Position numbers and translations under genes: made by a program. 34,096 nucleotides of DNA from CAYVKY01 sp964452115 (lineage in GTDB: Bacteria; Bacteroidota; Ignavibacteria; Tepidaquicellales; Tepidaquicellaceae): assembly GCA_964452115.1 (NCBI GenBank), contig CAYVKY010000006.1, positions 1-34,096 on the forward strand, read 5' to 3'. The stretch's first letter is position 1. Every line of letters begins with the position of its first letter. The notes below the pieces were generated by a model. It worked only from the letters and a program-made list of their open reading frames with translations, was not told the origin of the DNA and did not search any database. Below, one piece after another: positions 7,300-14,900 of the stretch.

Positions 7300-9393
7300 A
7301 TGCATCTTAAAACAATTTTAGCGTTTTTCTTTATTTTTTGCCTGAGCGGTTTAACCTTTTCTCAGGTAAAGCCCGATACGACAAAGGCTCCGGGAGACAC
7401 AACCGTGCTGAACTATTCGCGCGAGAAAGAAAAACTTTTTGAAAATCTGCAGGATGACAACGAAGATTCGGAAGTGCTGGATATGCTGGACTATCTCGAA
7501 ACTAACCCGATTGATATAAACTCTGCTACTCTTGAAGATCTTGAACAGCTCCCGATGCTTTCACCTGTCGTTGCAAGAAATATTCTGGACTACAGAAAAG
7601 ATCATAACGGATTCAAATCAAAACGCGAACTGCTGAATGTTGAAGGATTTGATAATGACCTTTACGAAGCATTGAAACCTTATGTGATGGCAAAAGGCGC
7701 GGTGAATGATGTTGTGGTAACGGAACTCGGTGAGGTTGAGAAAGAATCGGTAAGCAGAAAAACAGATTTGATAAAAGGCATTGATATTTCTTACCGCTCC
7801 AGATTTCAGCAGGATTTACAGACGCGGCAGGGATTTCTGAACGGTCACTATCTCGGCACAAAACCGAAAGTTTACAATCAGCTGAATTTTAATTATCTCG
7901 GAAAGGGGTATAAATTTGAAGGTAATGTAACGCTTGAAAAAGATGCGGGCGAACAGAAACTGACGGATTTCTATTCCGGATACGCTGCACTTAAGGATTA
8001 TAAATTTATTAAAACCTTAATCGCGGGTGACTATCTTTTAAACTTCGGACAGGGACTGGGAATGTGGAGTTCACTCACTCTTGGAAAATCTGCGACAGGA
8101 GTCACGGATATGAAAAAGGCGTCTGACAACCTGAAAGGATACAGGTCTGTAACAGAGAGCCAGTTTTTCAGAGGCGGTGCCGCTGAATTGGAATTCGGCA
8201 ATATCAATATGACGATGTTTTATTCGCATAACTATTATGACGCAACGGTTGATACAAATCTGAATGACATTTCAAGCCTGTATTTTACCGGATACCACAG
8301 AACTGTAAACGAAATCAACAAATCTAAAAATGTTTACGAAGATATAGGCGGCGGACATATAAGTTTTAAAAAGGGAAGCGTTAATATCGGCGGTACTTTC
8401 TGGACATCAAAATTTTCGAAGCCCTTCAGTTCCGATTCAACAAACTTGCTTTACAAATTTTCAGGAACCGCTGCAAATATGGTAAGCGTGGACTATGATA
8501 TTATATTCAGGAATATAAATTTTTACGGCGAGGTTGCGCGCTCACAGTCCGGCTCTGTGGCTGGAATTACGGGTGTGCAGTTTTTCTTTAATAAAATCGG
8601 AGAAATAGTTTTACTGTACAGAAACTATCCGCTTGACTTTACTCCCGTACATTCATTCGGATTCGGAGAAAGCAACGGCACAACGCAGAACGAAAGAGGA
8701 TTTTATTCGGGCATCACGCTTAAGCCGATTAAGGGACTCGTGATTAATTCATACTTTGACCAGTTTAAATTCCCCTACAGGACTTACTACAATCCCGTAC
8801 CGACTGAGGGAAATGAATTCCTTACAAGCGCCGAATGGAAAGCTGGTAAGGGACTTACTTTTTATCTGAAATACAAAAATCAGAACAAAGAACAGACGCG
8901 GACAATCACGGACATCTCGGGTATAAGCAGTAAAAAAATTGACAACCAGATTCTAACCAATGTGCGTGCACAACTGAACTACGACATTTCATCGCGAATG
9001 TCAGTGATGGGAAGATTTGAATATGTCAATTCGAAATATGATGTTTACGGCGGTGACAGCAAGGGAATGATGTTCCTTTCGGATTTCAGAGCAACACTCA
9101 CAAAGGGACTGAACCTCACTGCACGCGTAATGTATTTTCAGACAGACGATTATGACAGCCGCGTGTATGAATACGAAAGCGATATACGCGGAGTGTATGC
9201 AAATACAATGCTGTATGGAAAAGGTTCGAGGTGGTATGTGATGCTTGTGTACAAACCGTTTGACTTCGTAGAACTTTCGGGAAAATATTCCGAAACATAT
9301 ATGGACGGTGCCAAAACCATCGGCACGGGCGATGACACAATTTTCAACAACATCAACAACCATTTGAACATCGGAATCGAAATAAGATTGTAA
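7300..9393 (+). CDS. Outer-membrane barrel protein with N-terminal helix-hairpin-helix (ComEA-like) region
   Basis: I take ATG 7300 rather than the TTG two codons earlier because it gives a clean signal peptide (MHLKTILAFFFIFCLSG, cleavage near FSQ at residue 22) and 697 residues. Residues 72-129 repeat the ComEA pattern: IDINSATLEDLEQLP, a helix, DYRKDHNGFKSKREL, and a closing LKPYV. The rest (about 150-697) alternates aromatic and polar residues, like an outer-membrane barrel. The glycines of the DNA-binding hairpins are lost (LPMLS where LPGVG is usual, VEGFD where VKGIG is usual), so DNA binding is doubtful. This two-part design is seen in Bacteroidota proteins of unknown role. It is transcribed alone between a terminator and a palindromic element. 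Confidence 0.75.
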   Translation: MHLKTILAFFFIFCLSGLTFSQVKPDTTKAPGDTTVLNYSREKEKLFENLQDDNEDSEVLDMLDYLETNPIDINSATLEDLEQLPMLSPVVARNILDYRKDHNGFKSKRELLNVEGFDNDLYEALKPYVMAKGAVNDVVVTELGEVEKESVSRKTDLIKGIDISYRSRFQQDLQTRQGFLNGHYLGTKPKVYNQLNFNYLGKGYKFEGNVTLEKDAGEQKLTDFYSGYAALKDYKFIKTLIAGDYLLNFGQGLGMWSSLTLGKSATGVTDMKKASDNLKGYRSVTESQFFRGGAAELEFGNINMTMFYSHNYYDATVDTNLNDISSLYFTGYHRTVNEINKSKNVYEDIGGGHISFKKGSVNIGGTFWTSKFSKPFSSDSTNLLYKFSGTAANMVSVDYDIIFRNINFYGEVARSQSGSVAGITGVQFFFNKIGEIVLLYRNYPLDFTPVHSFGFGESNGTTQNERGFYSGITLKPIKGLVINSYFDQFKFPYRTYYNPVPTEGNEFLTSAEWKAGKGLTFYLKYKNQNKEQTRTITDISGISSKKIDNQILTNVRAQLNYDISSRMSVMGRFEYVNSKYDVYGGDSKGMMFLSDFRATLTKGLNLTARVMYFQTDDYDSRVYEYESDIRGVYANTMLYGKGSRWYVMLVYKPFDFVELSGKYSETYMDGAKTIGTGDDTIFNNINNHLNIGIEIRL

Positions 9394-9404
9394 ATGTAAA
9401 AGTC

Positions 9405-9477
9405 TGTAGGGGCTGGGCTCGTCCCCGACCATTTTAATGCACTTACGCGCAGGGCAGCGGCAAGCGCTGCCCCTACA
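9405..9477. repeat. GC-rich palindromic element between convergent genes (REP/MITE-like)
   Basis: A 73-bp segment bounded by a perfect 9-bp inverted repeat, TGTAGGGGC (9405-9413) and GCCCCTACA (9469-9477). Inside, GGGCAGCG (9452-9459) and CGCTGCCC (9465-9472) form another perfect 8-bp stem that competes with the outer one. It is far richer in G+C than its surroundings. It sits in the 91-bp gap between two convergent genes. There is no T-run after either end, so it is not a standard intrinsic terminator, though it could still slow polymerase. No second copy was noticed in this window. Confidence 0.6.
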
Positions 9478-9484
9478 AAAAAAA

Positions 9485-9973
9485 TTATTTTGCAGTTATT
9501 TTATCTAAATCTTTCTTATAAGGAAATATGAGGATGATATATATTGCGGAAATCACCACACCGCCCGCCGCAAGAATAATATTCTGATTGATAAAAAGAT
9601 TTGTCGAAACGCAAAGAAGTCCGCCCAAATCGCACAGCAGCAGCGGAATTATATGCGCATTAAAATACACCGACAAAAAATTTTCGGGAGTGGCTTTTTT
9701 GACCATAAGTTTTTTGATTGGCAGGGATGCTGCGCCGACCACGAGGCAGATAATGATTGAAAGGATATTAAGGTTATACATATCAGGTCTGATATTAGCG
9801 TATGAAACCGTGAGTCCCATTGCAAACACAAAAATAATGCTGATGATTATTCCGATGGCAAGAATTTTTATGCGTTTCGATACAAAGACAAAATCAATTT
9901 GGAGCTTAAGCGGGGTTTTATTTTCCATAAATTTTACAAGGGTTTCTAAATTGTAACTAAAATAATTTAACAT
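9485..9973 (-). CDS. Hypothetical small membrane protein, four predicted helices
   Basis: Family not recognised. The longest frame gives 162 residues from ATG at 9973. A start at codon 16 (ATG at 9928, MENKTPLK) would give 147 residues and is equally plausible. Four hydrophobic stretches lie at about 35-55, 67-82, 105-123 and 130-149 of the long form, with basic residues between helices 2 and 3 (KKLMVKK). The layout resembles small ATP synthase I-like or similar accessory membrane proteins, but no motif supports a name. It is divergent from ruvB, whose TTG start lies 30 bp away, so the two share a very short promoter region. Confidence 0.6.
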   Translation of the reverse strand: MLNYFSYNLETLVKFMENKTPLKLQIDFVFVSKRIKILAIGIIISIIFVFAMGLTVSYANIRPDMYNLNILSIIICLVVGAASLPIKKLMVKKATPENFLSVYFNAHIIPLLLCDLGGLLCVSTNLFINQNIILAAGGVVISAIYIILIFPYKKDLDKITAK

Positions 9974-10003
9974 TATTTTTATAAAAAGTGAAATAATAAA
10001 TTT

Positions 10004-11056
10004 TTGACAAAAAAAGATACATACGAAGATAAAAGGCAGAAAGAACTGCGGGATAAAGAGCTTCCTGAAGAAAAGGATTTTACTTCAAGGATAAGACCAA
10101 AAACATTTGATGAATTCGTCGGACAGACAAAGGTAAAAGAAAACCTGAAAGTATTTATCCAAAGCGCACGCAAACTTTCGGAAACGCTTGACCACACGTT
10201 ATTTACAGGTCCCCCCGGACTCGGGAAGACAACTCTGGCGCACATCATAGCGCGCGAACTCGGCACGGATATTATTACAACATCCGGACCTGTGATTGAA
10301 AAGCCCGGCGACCTTGCGGGGATGCTCACAAAACTCCGCAAAAATCAGATACTGTTTATTGACGAGATTCACAGAATTCCGAAAGTTGTAGAGGAATTTC
10401 TTTACTCGGCGATGGAAGAATACCGGCTGGACATCATGGTGGAGCAGGGACCTGCGGCGCGAAGCATTCCGATAAGAATCGAAAAATTCACGCTCATCGG
10501 CGCAACCACGCGTCAGGGACTAATTTCATCGCCGATGCTTGACAGATTCGGAATCAACTGTCATCTGGACTATTACACAACCGGAAATCTTGTTGACATC
10601 GTGAAACGCGCGGCGGGCATTGTAAACATAAAAATCACGGAAGAAGGTGCTTATGAAATCGCGCGCAGAAGCCGTGCCACTCCGAGAATTGCGAACCGCC
10701 TTCTAAGAAGGGTAAGGGATTTTGCAGTTGTAAAAGGAAACGGAATTGTTGACAAGGAAATTTCCGAATACGCTCTTGAATCGCTCGGAGTTGATAATTT
10801 CGGACTTGACAACACAGACAAAAAAATTCTCGAAACTATTATCAATAAATATAACGGCGGACCGGTCGGGTTGAACACAATTGCCGCATCAATATCGGAA
10901 GACCCGGGAACCGTTGAAGAAGTTTATGAACCTTTTCTTCTTATCGAAGGTTTTATTCAAAGAACGCCGAAAGGAAGAGAAGCAACAGATATAGCATACA
11001 AGCACCTCGGTATTTCAAAGAACGTAAAAAATAAAGATACCGGCACACTATTTTAA
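10004..11056 (+). CDS. ruvB: Holliday junction branch migration ATPase RuvB
   Basis: The AAA+ motor that drives branch migration with RuvA and passes junctions to RuvC during recombination repair. The 350 residues contain Walker A GPPGLGKTT (69-77), Walker B LFIDEIH (117-123), sensor 1 GATTR (166-170), the arginine-finger region SSPMLDRFG (R181), and the C-terminal winged helix ending near EGFIQRTPKGR. TTG at 10004 is taken as the start: an in-frame TGA lies at 9989-9991, no ATG occurs before residue 107, and the family N-terminus would otherwise be lost. ruvA and ruvC are not in the window. The rhodanese gene follows after 10 bp, so ruvB probably leads that operon. Confidence 0.95.
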   Translation: MTKKDTYEDKRQKELRDKELPEEKDFTSRIRPKTFDEFVGQTKVKENLKVFIQSARKLSETLDHTLFTGPPGLGKTTLAHIIARELGTDIITTSGPVIEKPGDLAGMLTKLRKNQILFIDEIHRIPKVVEEFLYSAMEEYRLDIMVEQGPAARSIPIRIEKFTLIGATTRQGLISSPMLDRFGINCHLDYYTTGNLVDIVKRAAGIVNIKITEEGAYEIARRSRATPRIANRLLRRVRDFAVVKGNGIVDKEISEYALESLGVDNFGLDNTDKKILETIINKYNGGPVGLNTIAASISEDPGTVEEVYEPFLLIEGFIQRTPKGREATDIAYKHLGISKNVKNKDTGTLF

Positions 11057-11066
11057 TTAAATCAAA

Positions 11067-11651
11067 ATGGCAAATTCAAAGACTAAGAAAATTTTAATAA
11101 GTTCGATAGTAATAATTTTAGCAGTATCTGTAATCGGAATTCTGATAAACCTGATGAATCCCGACGGGCTCAGGTTTAAAGAAAAACCTGTTGTCACGGA
11201 TTCAGGTACGGGTTACAATCTTGCCGGATTCAGAAACGACCCGTATGACACATCGGATACAAAAATGCCGACTGCACTGGGTTATAAGGAAAAAAACAGA
11301 CAGGGAATTTATGAACCGGTAAAAATTACTTACAAACTGGCGAAGCAATTTTATGACATCAACGCACTTTTTATAGACGGCAGAGAAGAAGCGGACTATA
11401 AAGCAGGCCACATAAAAGGTGCAATTAATTTTCCATATACGGAGTTTTTTAAAATGACTCAGGATAAGAAAATCGAACTCACGCGCAGATTCAACAAAAA
11501 CGGCATTATAGTTGCATACTGCTCGGGCGGAAAATGCGAAGTGAGCATTGATATCGCCTATGAACTTGCAAGGCTTGGATTCACAAGCGTCAACATATAT
11601 TTGGGCGGTTATTCCGAATGGGAAAAAAACGGTTACCCCGTTGAAAAATAA
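11067..11651 (+). CDS. Membrane-anchored rhodanese-domain protein
   Basis: 194 residues: one N-terminal transmembrane helix (about 9-30), a linker, then a single rhodanese domain (about 85-192), predicted outside the cytoplasmic membrane. The domain shows LFIDGREEADYKAGHIKGA (101-119) and an active loop CSGGKC with the expected catalytic cysteine C152. The second cysteine (C157) sits at the end of the loop. Rhodaneses carry sulfane sulfur as a persulfide; here that would be in the periplasm. It starts 10 bp after ruvB and 12 bp before the MauE-like gene, in an operon with a DUF1573 protein. Substrate and partners are unknown. Confidence 0.85.
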   Translation: MANSKTKKILISSIVIILAVSVIGILINLMNPDGLRFKEKPVVTDSGTGYNLAGFRNDPYDTSDTKMPTALGYKEKNRQGIYEPVKITYKLAKQFYDINALFIDGREEADYKAGHIKGAINFPYTEFFKMTQDKKIELTRRFNKNGIIVAYCSGGKCEVSIDIAYELARLGFTSVNIYLGGYSEWEKNGYPVEK

Positions 11652-11663
11652 ATTAAACAGACA

Positions 11664-12125
11664 ATGAATTTTTTATCGAATAAATATTTTCAGTTTATAT
11701 TAAGAATCGTACTCGGCGGACTTTTCATTTATGCAGCGCTGCCGAAAATTTTTGACCCGCAGGCATTTGCAAAAGCAGTCGGCAATTATGAAATGCTGCC
11801 CGTTTGGCTTGCACATCTCGCGGCGATGGTTATCCCCTATATCGAGTTTTTTGCAGGAACTTTTCTTATTATTGGGAAATTTAAGAAAGAGGCAGCACTG
11901 ATAATTTCGGCAATGCTGGTGGCGTTTTTAATCGCGCTCGTAAGCGCCCTTTCAAGAGGTCTGAACATTGCCTGCGGTTGCTTTTCACTTGATAATGCAG
12001 GTTCAACTTCCGATATTGTATTAAGAATTATTGAAGATGTGCTGATGCTTTCAGGCGCATTAATCATCCTGATTTTTGACAGAAATATAAAACTTAGAAA
12101 TAACAAAGAAATACAAACTATATAA
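11664..12125 (+). CDS. MauE/DoxX-like four-helix membrane protein
   Basis: 153 residues with hydrophobic segments at about 10-27, 52-71, 77-98 and 118-140. The N-terminus (RIVLGGLFIYAALPKIFDP) has the DoxX/MauE pattern of a helix followed by a K-I-x-D/N-P turn, and NIACGCF (C104, C106) is the cysteine pair seen in MauE-like proteins. In methylamine-using bacteria MauE helps form disulfides in methylamine dehydrogenase; outside that setting the role is unclear. No mau genes are present. It lies between the rhodanese (12 bp) and the DUF1573 gene (6 bp), which suggests a membrane thiol or sulfur-relay role. That role is an inference. Confidence 0.75.
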   Translation: MNFLSNKYFQFILRIVLGGLFIYAALPKIFDPQAFAKAVGNYEMLPVWLAHLAAMVIPYIEFFAGTFLIIGKFKKEAALIISAMLVAFLIALVSALSRGLNIACGCFSLDNAGSTSDIVLRIIEDVLMLSGALIILIFDRNIKLRNNKEIQTI

Positions 12126-12131
12126 TTTAAA

Positions 12132-12587
12132 ATGGAATCATTAAAAAATATCCGGAATAAATCCGGAAAATTAATCTACTTTACAGTTGGTCTGGTAATA
12201 GTAGCCGTGATTATGGTGTTTGTTGCAACAAATTCAAAAGTTGCCGCATCGCAGAAGGGACCGAAAATTGTGTTTAAAGAAACAGTTCATGATTTCGGAA
12301 AAGTGCCGAGAGGCCCGTCGCTTCAGTACAATTTTAAATTCACGAACAAAGGCAGCGGTATGCTCAGCATAGATAAAGTTCAGCCCACGTGCGGATGCAC
12401 CGGTGCTACGGTAGGCGAAAAAACCACTTATGCAAAGGGTGAAAGCGGCGAAATAAAAGTTGAATTCCAGACTCAGGGCAGAGAAGGTCCGCAGGAAAAA
12501 TCAATTATCATTGAAACTAATGACCCTGACAATCCCACAGTCACGCTTAAAGTGAAATGTGATATTGATAAGAATTTAGAATATTAA
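12132..12587 (+). CDS. DUF1573 protein with N-terminal membrane anchor
   Basis: 151 residues. Residues 14-32 form an N-terminal membrane anchor and the remainder is an immunoglobulin-like DUF1573 domain. Diagnostic stretches are VHDFGKVPRG (52-61), the Y-x-F-x-F-T-N-x-G strand (65-74) and PTCGCT (85-90; C87, C89). The domain family is common in exported proteins of Bacteroidota and Planctomycetota and has no settled biochemical function. It closes the ruvB/rhodanese/MauE-like operon, 6 bp after the MauE-like gene, and is followed by a strong terminator. The C-x-C pair parallels the C-G-C of the preceding membrane protein. Confidence 0.88.
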   Translation: MESLKNIRNKSGKLIYFTVGLVIVAVIMVFVATNSKVAASQKGPKIVFKETVHDFGKVPRGPSLQYNFKFTNKGSGMLSIDKVQPTCGCTGATVGEKTTYAKGESGEIKVEFQTQGREGPQEKSIIIETNDPDNPTVTLKVKCDIDKNLEY

Positions 12588-12615
12588 ACTGCTAAAAAAT
12601 ATTTTTCATAATATT

Positions 12616-12650
12616 AACCTTTTCCTTATAAAGAGGAAAAGGTTTTTTTA
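12616..12650 (+). terminator. Rho-independent terminator after the ruvB-DUF1573 operon
   Basis: AACCTTTTCCT (12616-12626) pairs with AGGAAAAGGTT (12634-12644), an 11-bp perfect stem with a 7-base loop, followed by a T-run on the plus strand. It lies between convergent operons. Minus-strand transcripts would read the A-rich left side, so a contribution in that direction is also possible. Confidence 0.88.
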
Positions 12651-12661
12651 TTGTAAAAAAT

Positions 12662-13006
12662 TTATATGATAAGCATATTAGTCAGTGAATTGTAAAGGTC
12701 ATTCCTTGTCATAATTGATGTGCAGCCTGCCGAAAAAATTTCTTCTTTTGAAAAATGAGGATGCTTTTCCGTGATTGCGATTATCTGTGCATCTCTGACT
12801 GTCGAGAGATTTTTCAGGCTCGGAAGCACTGTAAATGTTCCCATATCCGCGAGCACAATATCGGCTTCCATAGGGGGCGGAAGAGTTTCCGAGGTGTGCA
12901 CTTTCAGAACCGTAAAATTATTCAATTTTGTCAGAGTCAATACAGTGGTATTGACAAAATTGATGAGAGTTTCATCATTCGATATAAATAAAACTTTTTT
13001 TGACAT
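12662..13006 (-). CDS. Degenerate single-domain response-regulator receiver
   Basis: 114 residues with the alternating beta-alpha layout of a CheY-like receiver: KVLFISNDE (4-12), DIVLADMG (49-56), QIIAITEKH (74-82). The phospho-acceptor position is kept (D54), as is the switch threonine (T79). The paired acidic residues are only N10-D11, and the invariant lysine region reads IMTRND, with arginine R101 in place of K-P. It is slightly shorter than a usual receiver (about 120). Phosphorylation is therefore uncertain. It is the last gene of a tight operon, 4 bp after nrnA, with no histidine kinase nearby. It could be a protein-docking module. Confidence 0.55.
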   Translation of the reverse strand: MSKKVLFISNDETLINFVNTTVLTLTKLNNFTVLKVHTSETLPPPMEADIVLADMGTFTVLPSLKNLSTVRDAQIIAITEKHPHFSKEEIFSAGCTSIMTRNDLYNSLTNMLII

Positions 13007-13010
13007 AGTG

Positions 13011-14060
13011 TCACTTTCCGTTTTTTGTAAATTGTAAATATTTTTCCAATAAAAATTTCTTTGCTTCAGAGGGTTTTTGCGGCTCTAATGTTGCGCCTGA
13101 CGCATTCTTGTGTCCGCCGCCGCCGATAGACTTTGCAAAATTTCTGATGTTGATATTTCCTTTGGAGCGAAGTGATAATTTAAGCGAATTTTTAAGTTCA
13201 ACTATCACGAATCCCGTTTTAACTCCTTTAATTGACATCAGAAACGCAGAGAAGCCGTCAACATCTTCAACGTCGGTATGATACTTTCTGAAATCTTCCT
13301 GAGTAACCGTTCCGATTGCGAGCGTGCCATCAAGATAATACGTGATGCTTTCAATAAATTTTCCGAGCAGCCTGATTTTTCCGCCGTTCAGACGGTTATA
13401 TGTTTTGTCGTATATTATCACGGGGTCGGCTCCGCGCCTTATAAGGTCTGCGCATACGAGAAAAGTTTTTTCGGTTGTGCGGGGATATCTGAAAGAGCCC
13501 GTGTCCGTCATAATACCCGCGTAGAGATATTCCGCAACACTTTTATTGATGATATCGGGGTTGTCGTAAACGAACAAATCATAAAGCACCGAAGAAGTTG
13601 CGGGCTCATCAACATCGGGAATCGAAAGTACGAACTTCCGTTTATTGATTCCGAGATGATGGTCAATGCAGACTTTTTTCGCCGGTGAATCTTCCATAAC
13701 TTTTTCGAGCGTTTTTGTCCGGGCAAAATCATTTGTATCAAGCAAGAAAATCACATCGGCATTTTGTATCAGCCGGTTGCATTTTTCCGTACACGTTCTG
13801 TAAACTTTGATTACATTTTTTTTATCTAAAAATGTCAGATAATCCGGCGTGAACGAGTGTGAAATAAGGCTGACATTTTTTTTGCCCTTCTGCCTGAGAT
13901 AATTATAGAATGCCATCTGCGAGCCGATTGAATCGCCGTCCGGATTCATATGGCTTGTGATAACAAATTTTGAATTTGACTCAATAATCCTGAATAATTC
14001 GTCGTAGTCGCGGTGCTTTACGTGCTTGCTCCGCGGCGGATAAATACAAGGATGCCTCAT
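13011..14060 (-). CDS. nrnA: DHH/DHHA1 phosphoesterase, NrnA-like oligoribonuclease/pAp phosphatase
   Basis: Predicted to degrade short oligoribonucleotides and/or dephosphorylate 3'-phosphoadenosine 5'-phosphate in the cytosol, using Mn2+. In 349 residues the DHH-domain motifs are all present: SHMNPDGDS (36-44), LLDTND (106-111), DHHLG (133-137), and GIMTDTGSFRYPRT (182-195). The DHHA1 part ends with GGGGHKNASGA (313-323). The N-terminal 15 residues (MRHPCIYPPRSK...) are not typical of the family. The true start could be slightly internal, although the stated ATG lies a sensible 9 bp after panB. It is the fourth gene of the minus-strand operon. Confidence 0.92.
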   Translation of the reverse strand: MRHPCIYPPRSKHVKHRDYDELFRIIESNSKFVITSHMNPDGDSIGSQMAFYNYLRQKGKKNVSLISHSFTPDYLTFLDKKNVIKVYRTCTEKCNRLIQNADVIFLLDTNDFARTKTLEKVMEDSPAKKVCIDHHLGINKRKFVLSIPDVDEPATSSVLYDLFVYDNPDIINKSVAEYLYAGIMTDTGSFRYPRTTEKTFLVCADLIRRGADPVIIYDKTYNRLNGGKIRLLGKFIESITYYLDGTLAIGTVTQEDFRKYHTDVEDVDGFSAFLMSIKGVKTGFVIVELKNSLKLSLRSKGNINIRNFAKSIGGGGHKNASGATLEPQKPSEAKKFLLEKYLQFTKNGK

Positions 14061-14069
14061 AATTATAAA

Positions 14070-14894
14070 TTAATAACTTTCATCTTTAGTCGGGAATTTC
14101 CCTTTCCTTACATCGTCTATATAGTGCCTGAATGCGCTGCGCATATCATCGGCAAGATTCATATATTTTCTGACAAAACGCGGCTGAAACTCCTCTATCA
14201 TTCCGAGCATATCGTGAGTAACGAGCACCTGTCCGTCGCAGTGCGGACCTGCTCCGATGCCGATAGTCGGGATTTTCAGTGATGTTGAAATTTTCTTTCC
14301 GAGCAAAGCAGGGATTTTCTCAAGCACTATGGAAAACGCACCTGCTTTTTCCAGCACAAGCGAATCCTTTTGAATCTGCTCGGCTTCGCCTCTTTCCATT
14401 CCGCGCGTTTTATAACTTCCGAATTTATTTATTGACTGCGGCATGAGTCCGAGGTGTCCCATTACGGGAATGCCTATCTCTACAAGCCGCCTTACTGTTT
14501 CTGCGATGTATGCTCCGCCTTCCATTTTGACGGCATCGCATCCCGTTTCCTTCATTACTCTTCCGCAGTTTATGATTGCTTCGGTAACGCCTACCTGATA
14601 GCTCATAAATGTCATATCAGCTATAACAAGCGCTCTGCGCACTGCCTTGCGTACAATCTTTGTGTGATAAATCATTTCCTCAAGCGTTACGGGCAGCGTG
14701 GTTTCGTTTCCCTGAATCACATTGCTGAGAGAATCACCGACAAGTATAATATCTATTCCCGCTTCTTCAAGAAATTTAGCCGTGAGAAAATCGTATGCCG
14801 TCAGCATCGAAATTTTCTGACCGCTTTTTTTCATAGCGAGGAGTACTTTTGTCGTTATTGATTTCGGGTCTGTTATTTCTTTCGTTGCAGACAT
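14070..14894 (-). CDS. panB: 3-methyl-2-oxobutanoate hydroxymethyltransferase
   Basis: First committed enzyme of pantothenate (and so coenzyme A) synthesis: it transfers a hydroxymethyl group from methylene-tetrahydrofolate to ketoisovalerate. The 274 residues (E. coli 264) carry MLTAYDFLTAKFLEEAGID (30-48), the metal ligands D54 (VGDS), D93 (IADM) and E125 (KMEGG), GHLGLMPQS (146-154), and the catalytic glutamate at about E192 (VLEKIPA). It lies 6 bp after lpxA and 9 bp before nrnA. No panC or panD is in the window. CoaD, a later step of the same cofactor route, is encoded separately at 28439-28930. Confidence 0.96.
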   Translation of the reverse strand: MSATKEITDPKSITTKVLLAMKKSGQKISMLTAYDFLTAKFLEEAGIDIILVGDSLSNVIQGNETTLPVTLEEMIYHTKIVRKAVRRALVIADMTFMSYQVGVTEAIINCGRVMKETGCDAVKMEGGAYIAETVRRLVEIGIPVMGHLGLMPQSINKFGSYKTRGMERGEAEQIQKDSLVLEKAGAFSIVLEKIPALLGKKISTSLKIPTIGIGAGPHCDGQVLVTHDMLGMIEEFQPRFVRKYMNLADDMRSAFRHYIDDVRKGKFPTKDESY

Positions 14895-14900
14895 AATAAT

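Noticed and set aside
9001..9432. Three overlapping minus-strand frames at the end of the barrel gene
   Set aside because: All run antisense to the barrel coding region or into the palindrome and show His/Cys-rich low-quality sequence typical of shadow frames.
9405..9477. Palindrome as a bidirectional intrinsic terminator
   Set aside because: The plus-strand 3' side is an A-run and the other side lacks the needed T-run; an element-like origin fits better.
10004..10009. TTGACA at the ruvB start as a -35 promoter box
   Set aside because: It coincides with the necessary start codon and no suitably spaced -10 box upstream of another gene makes sense of it.
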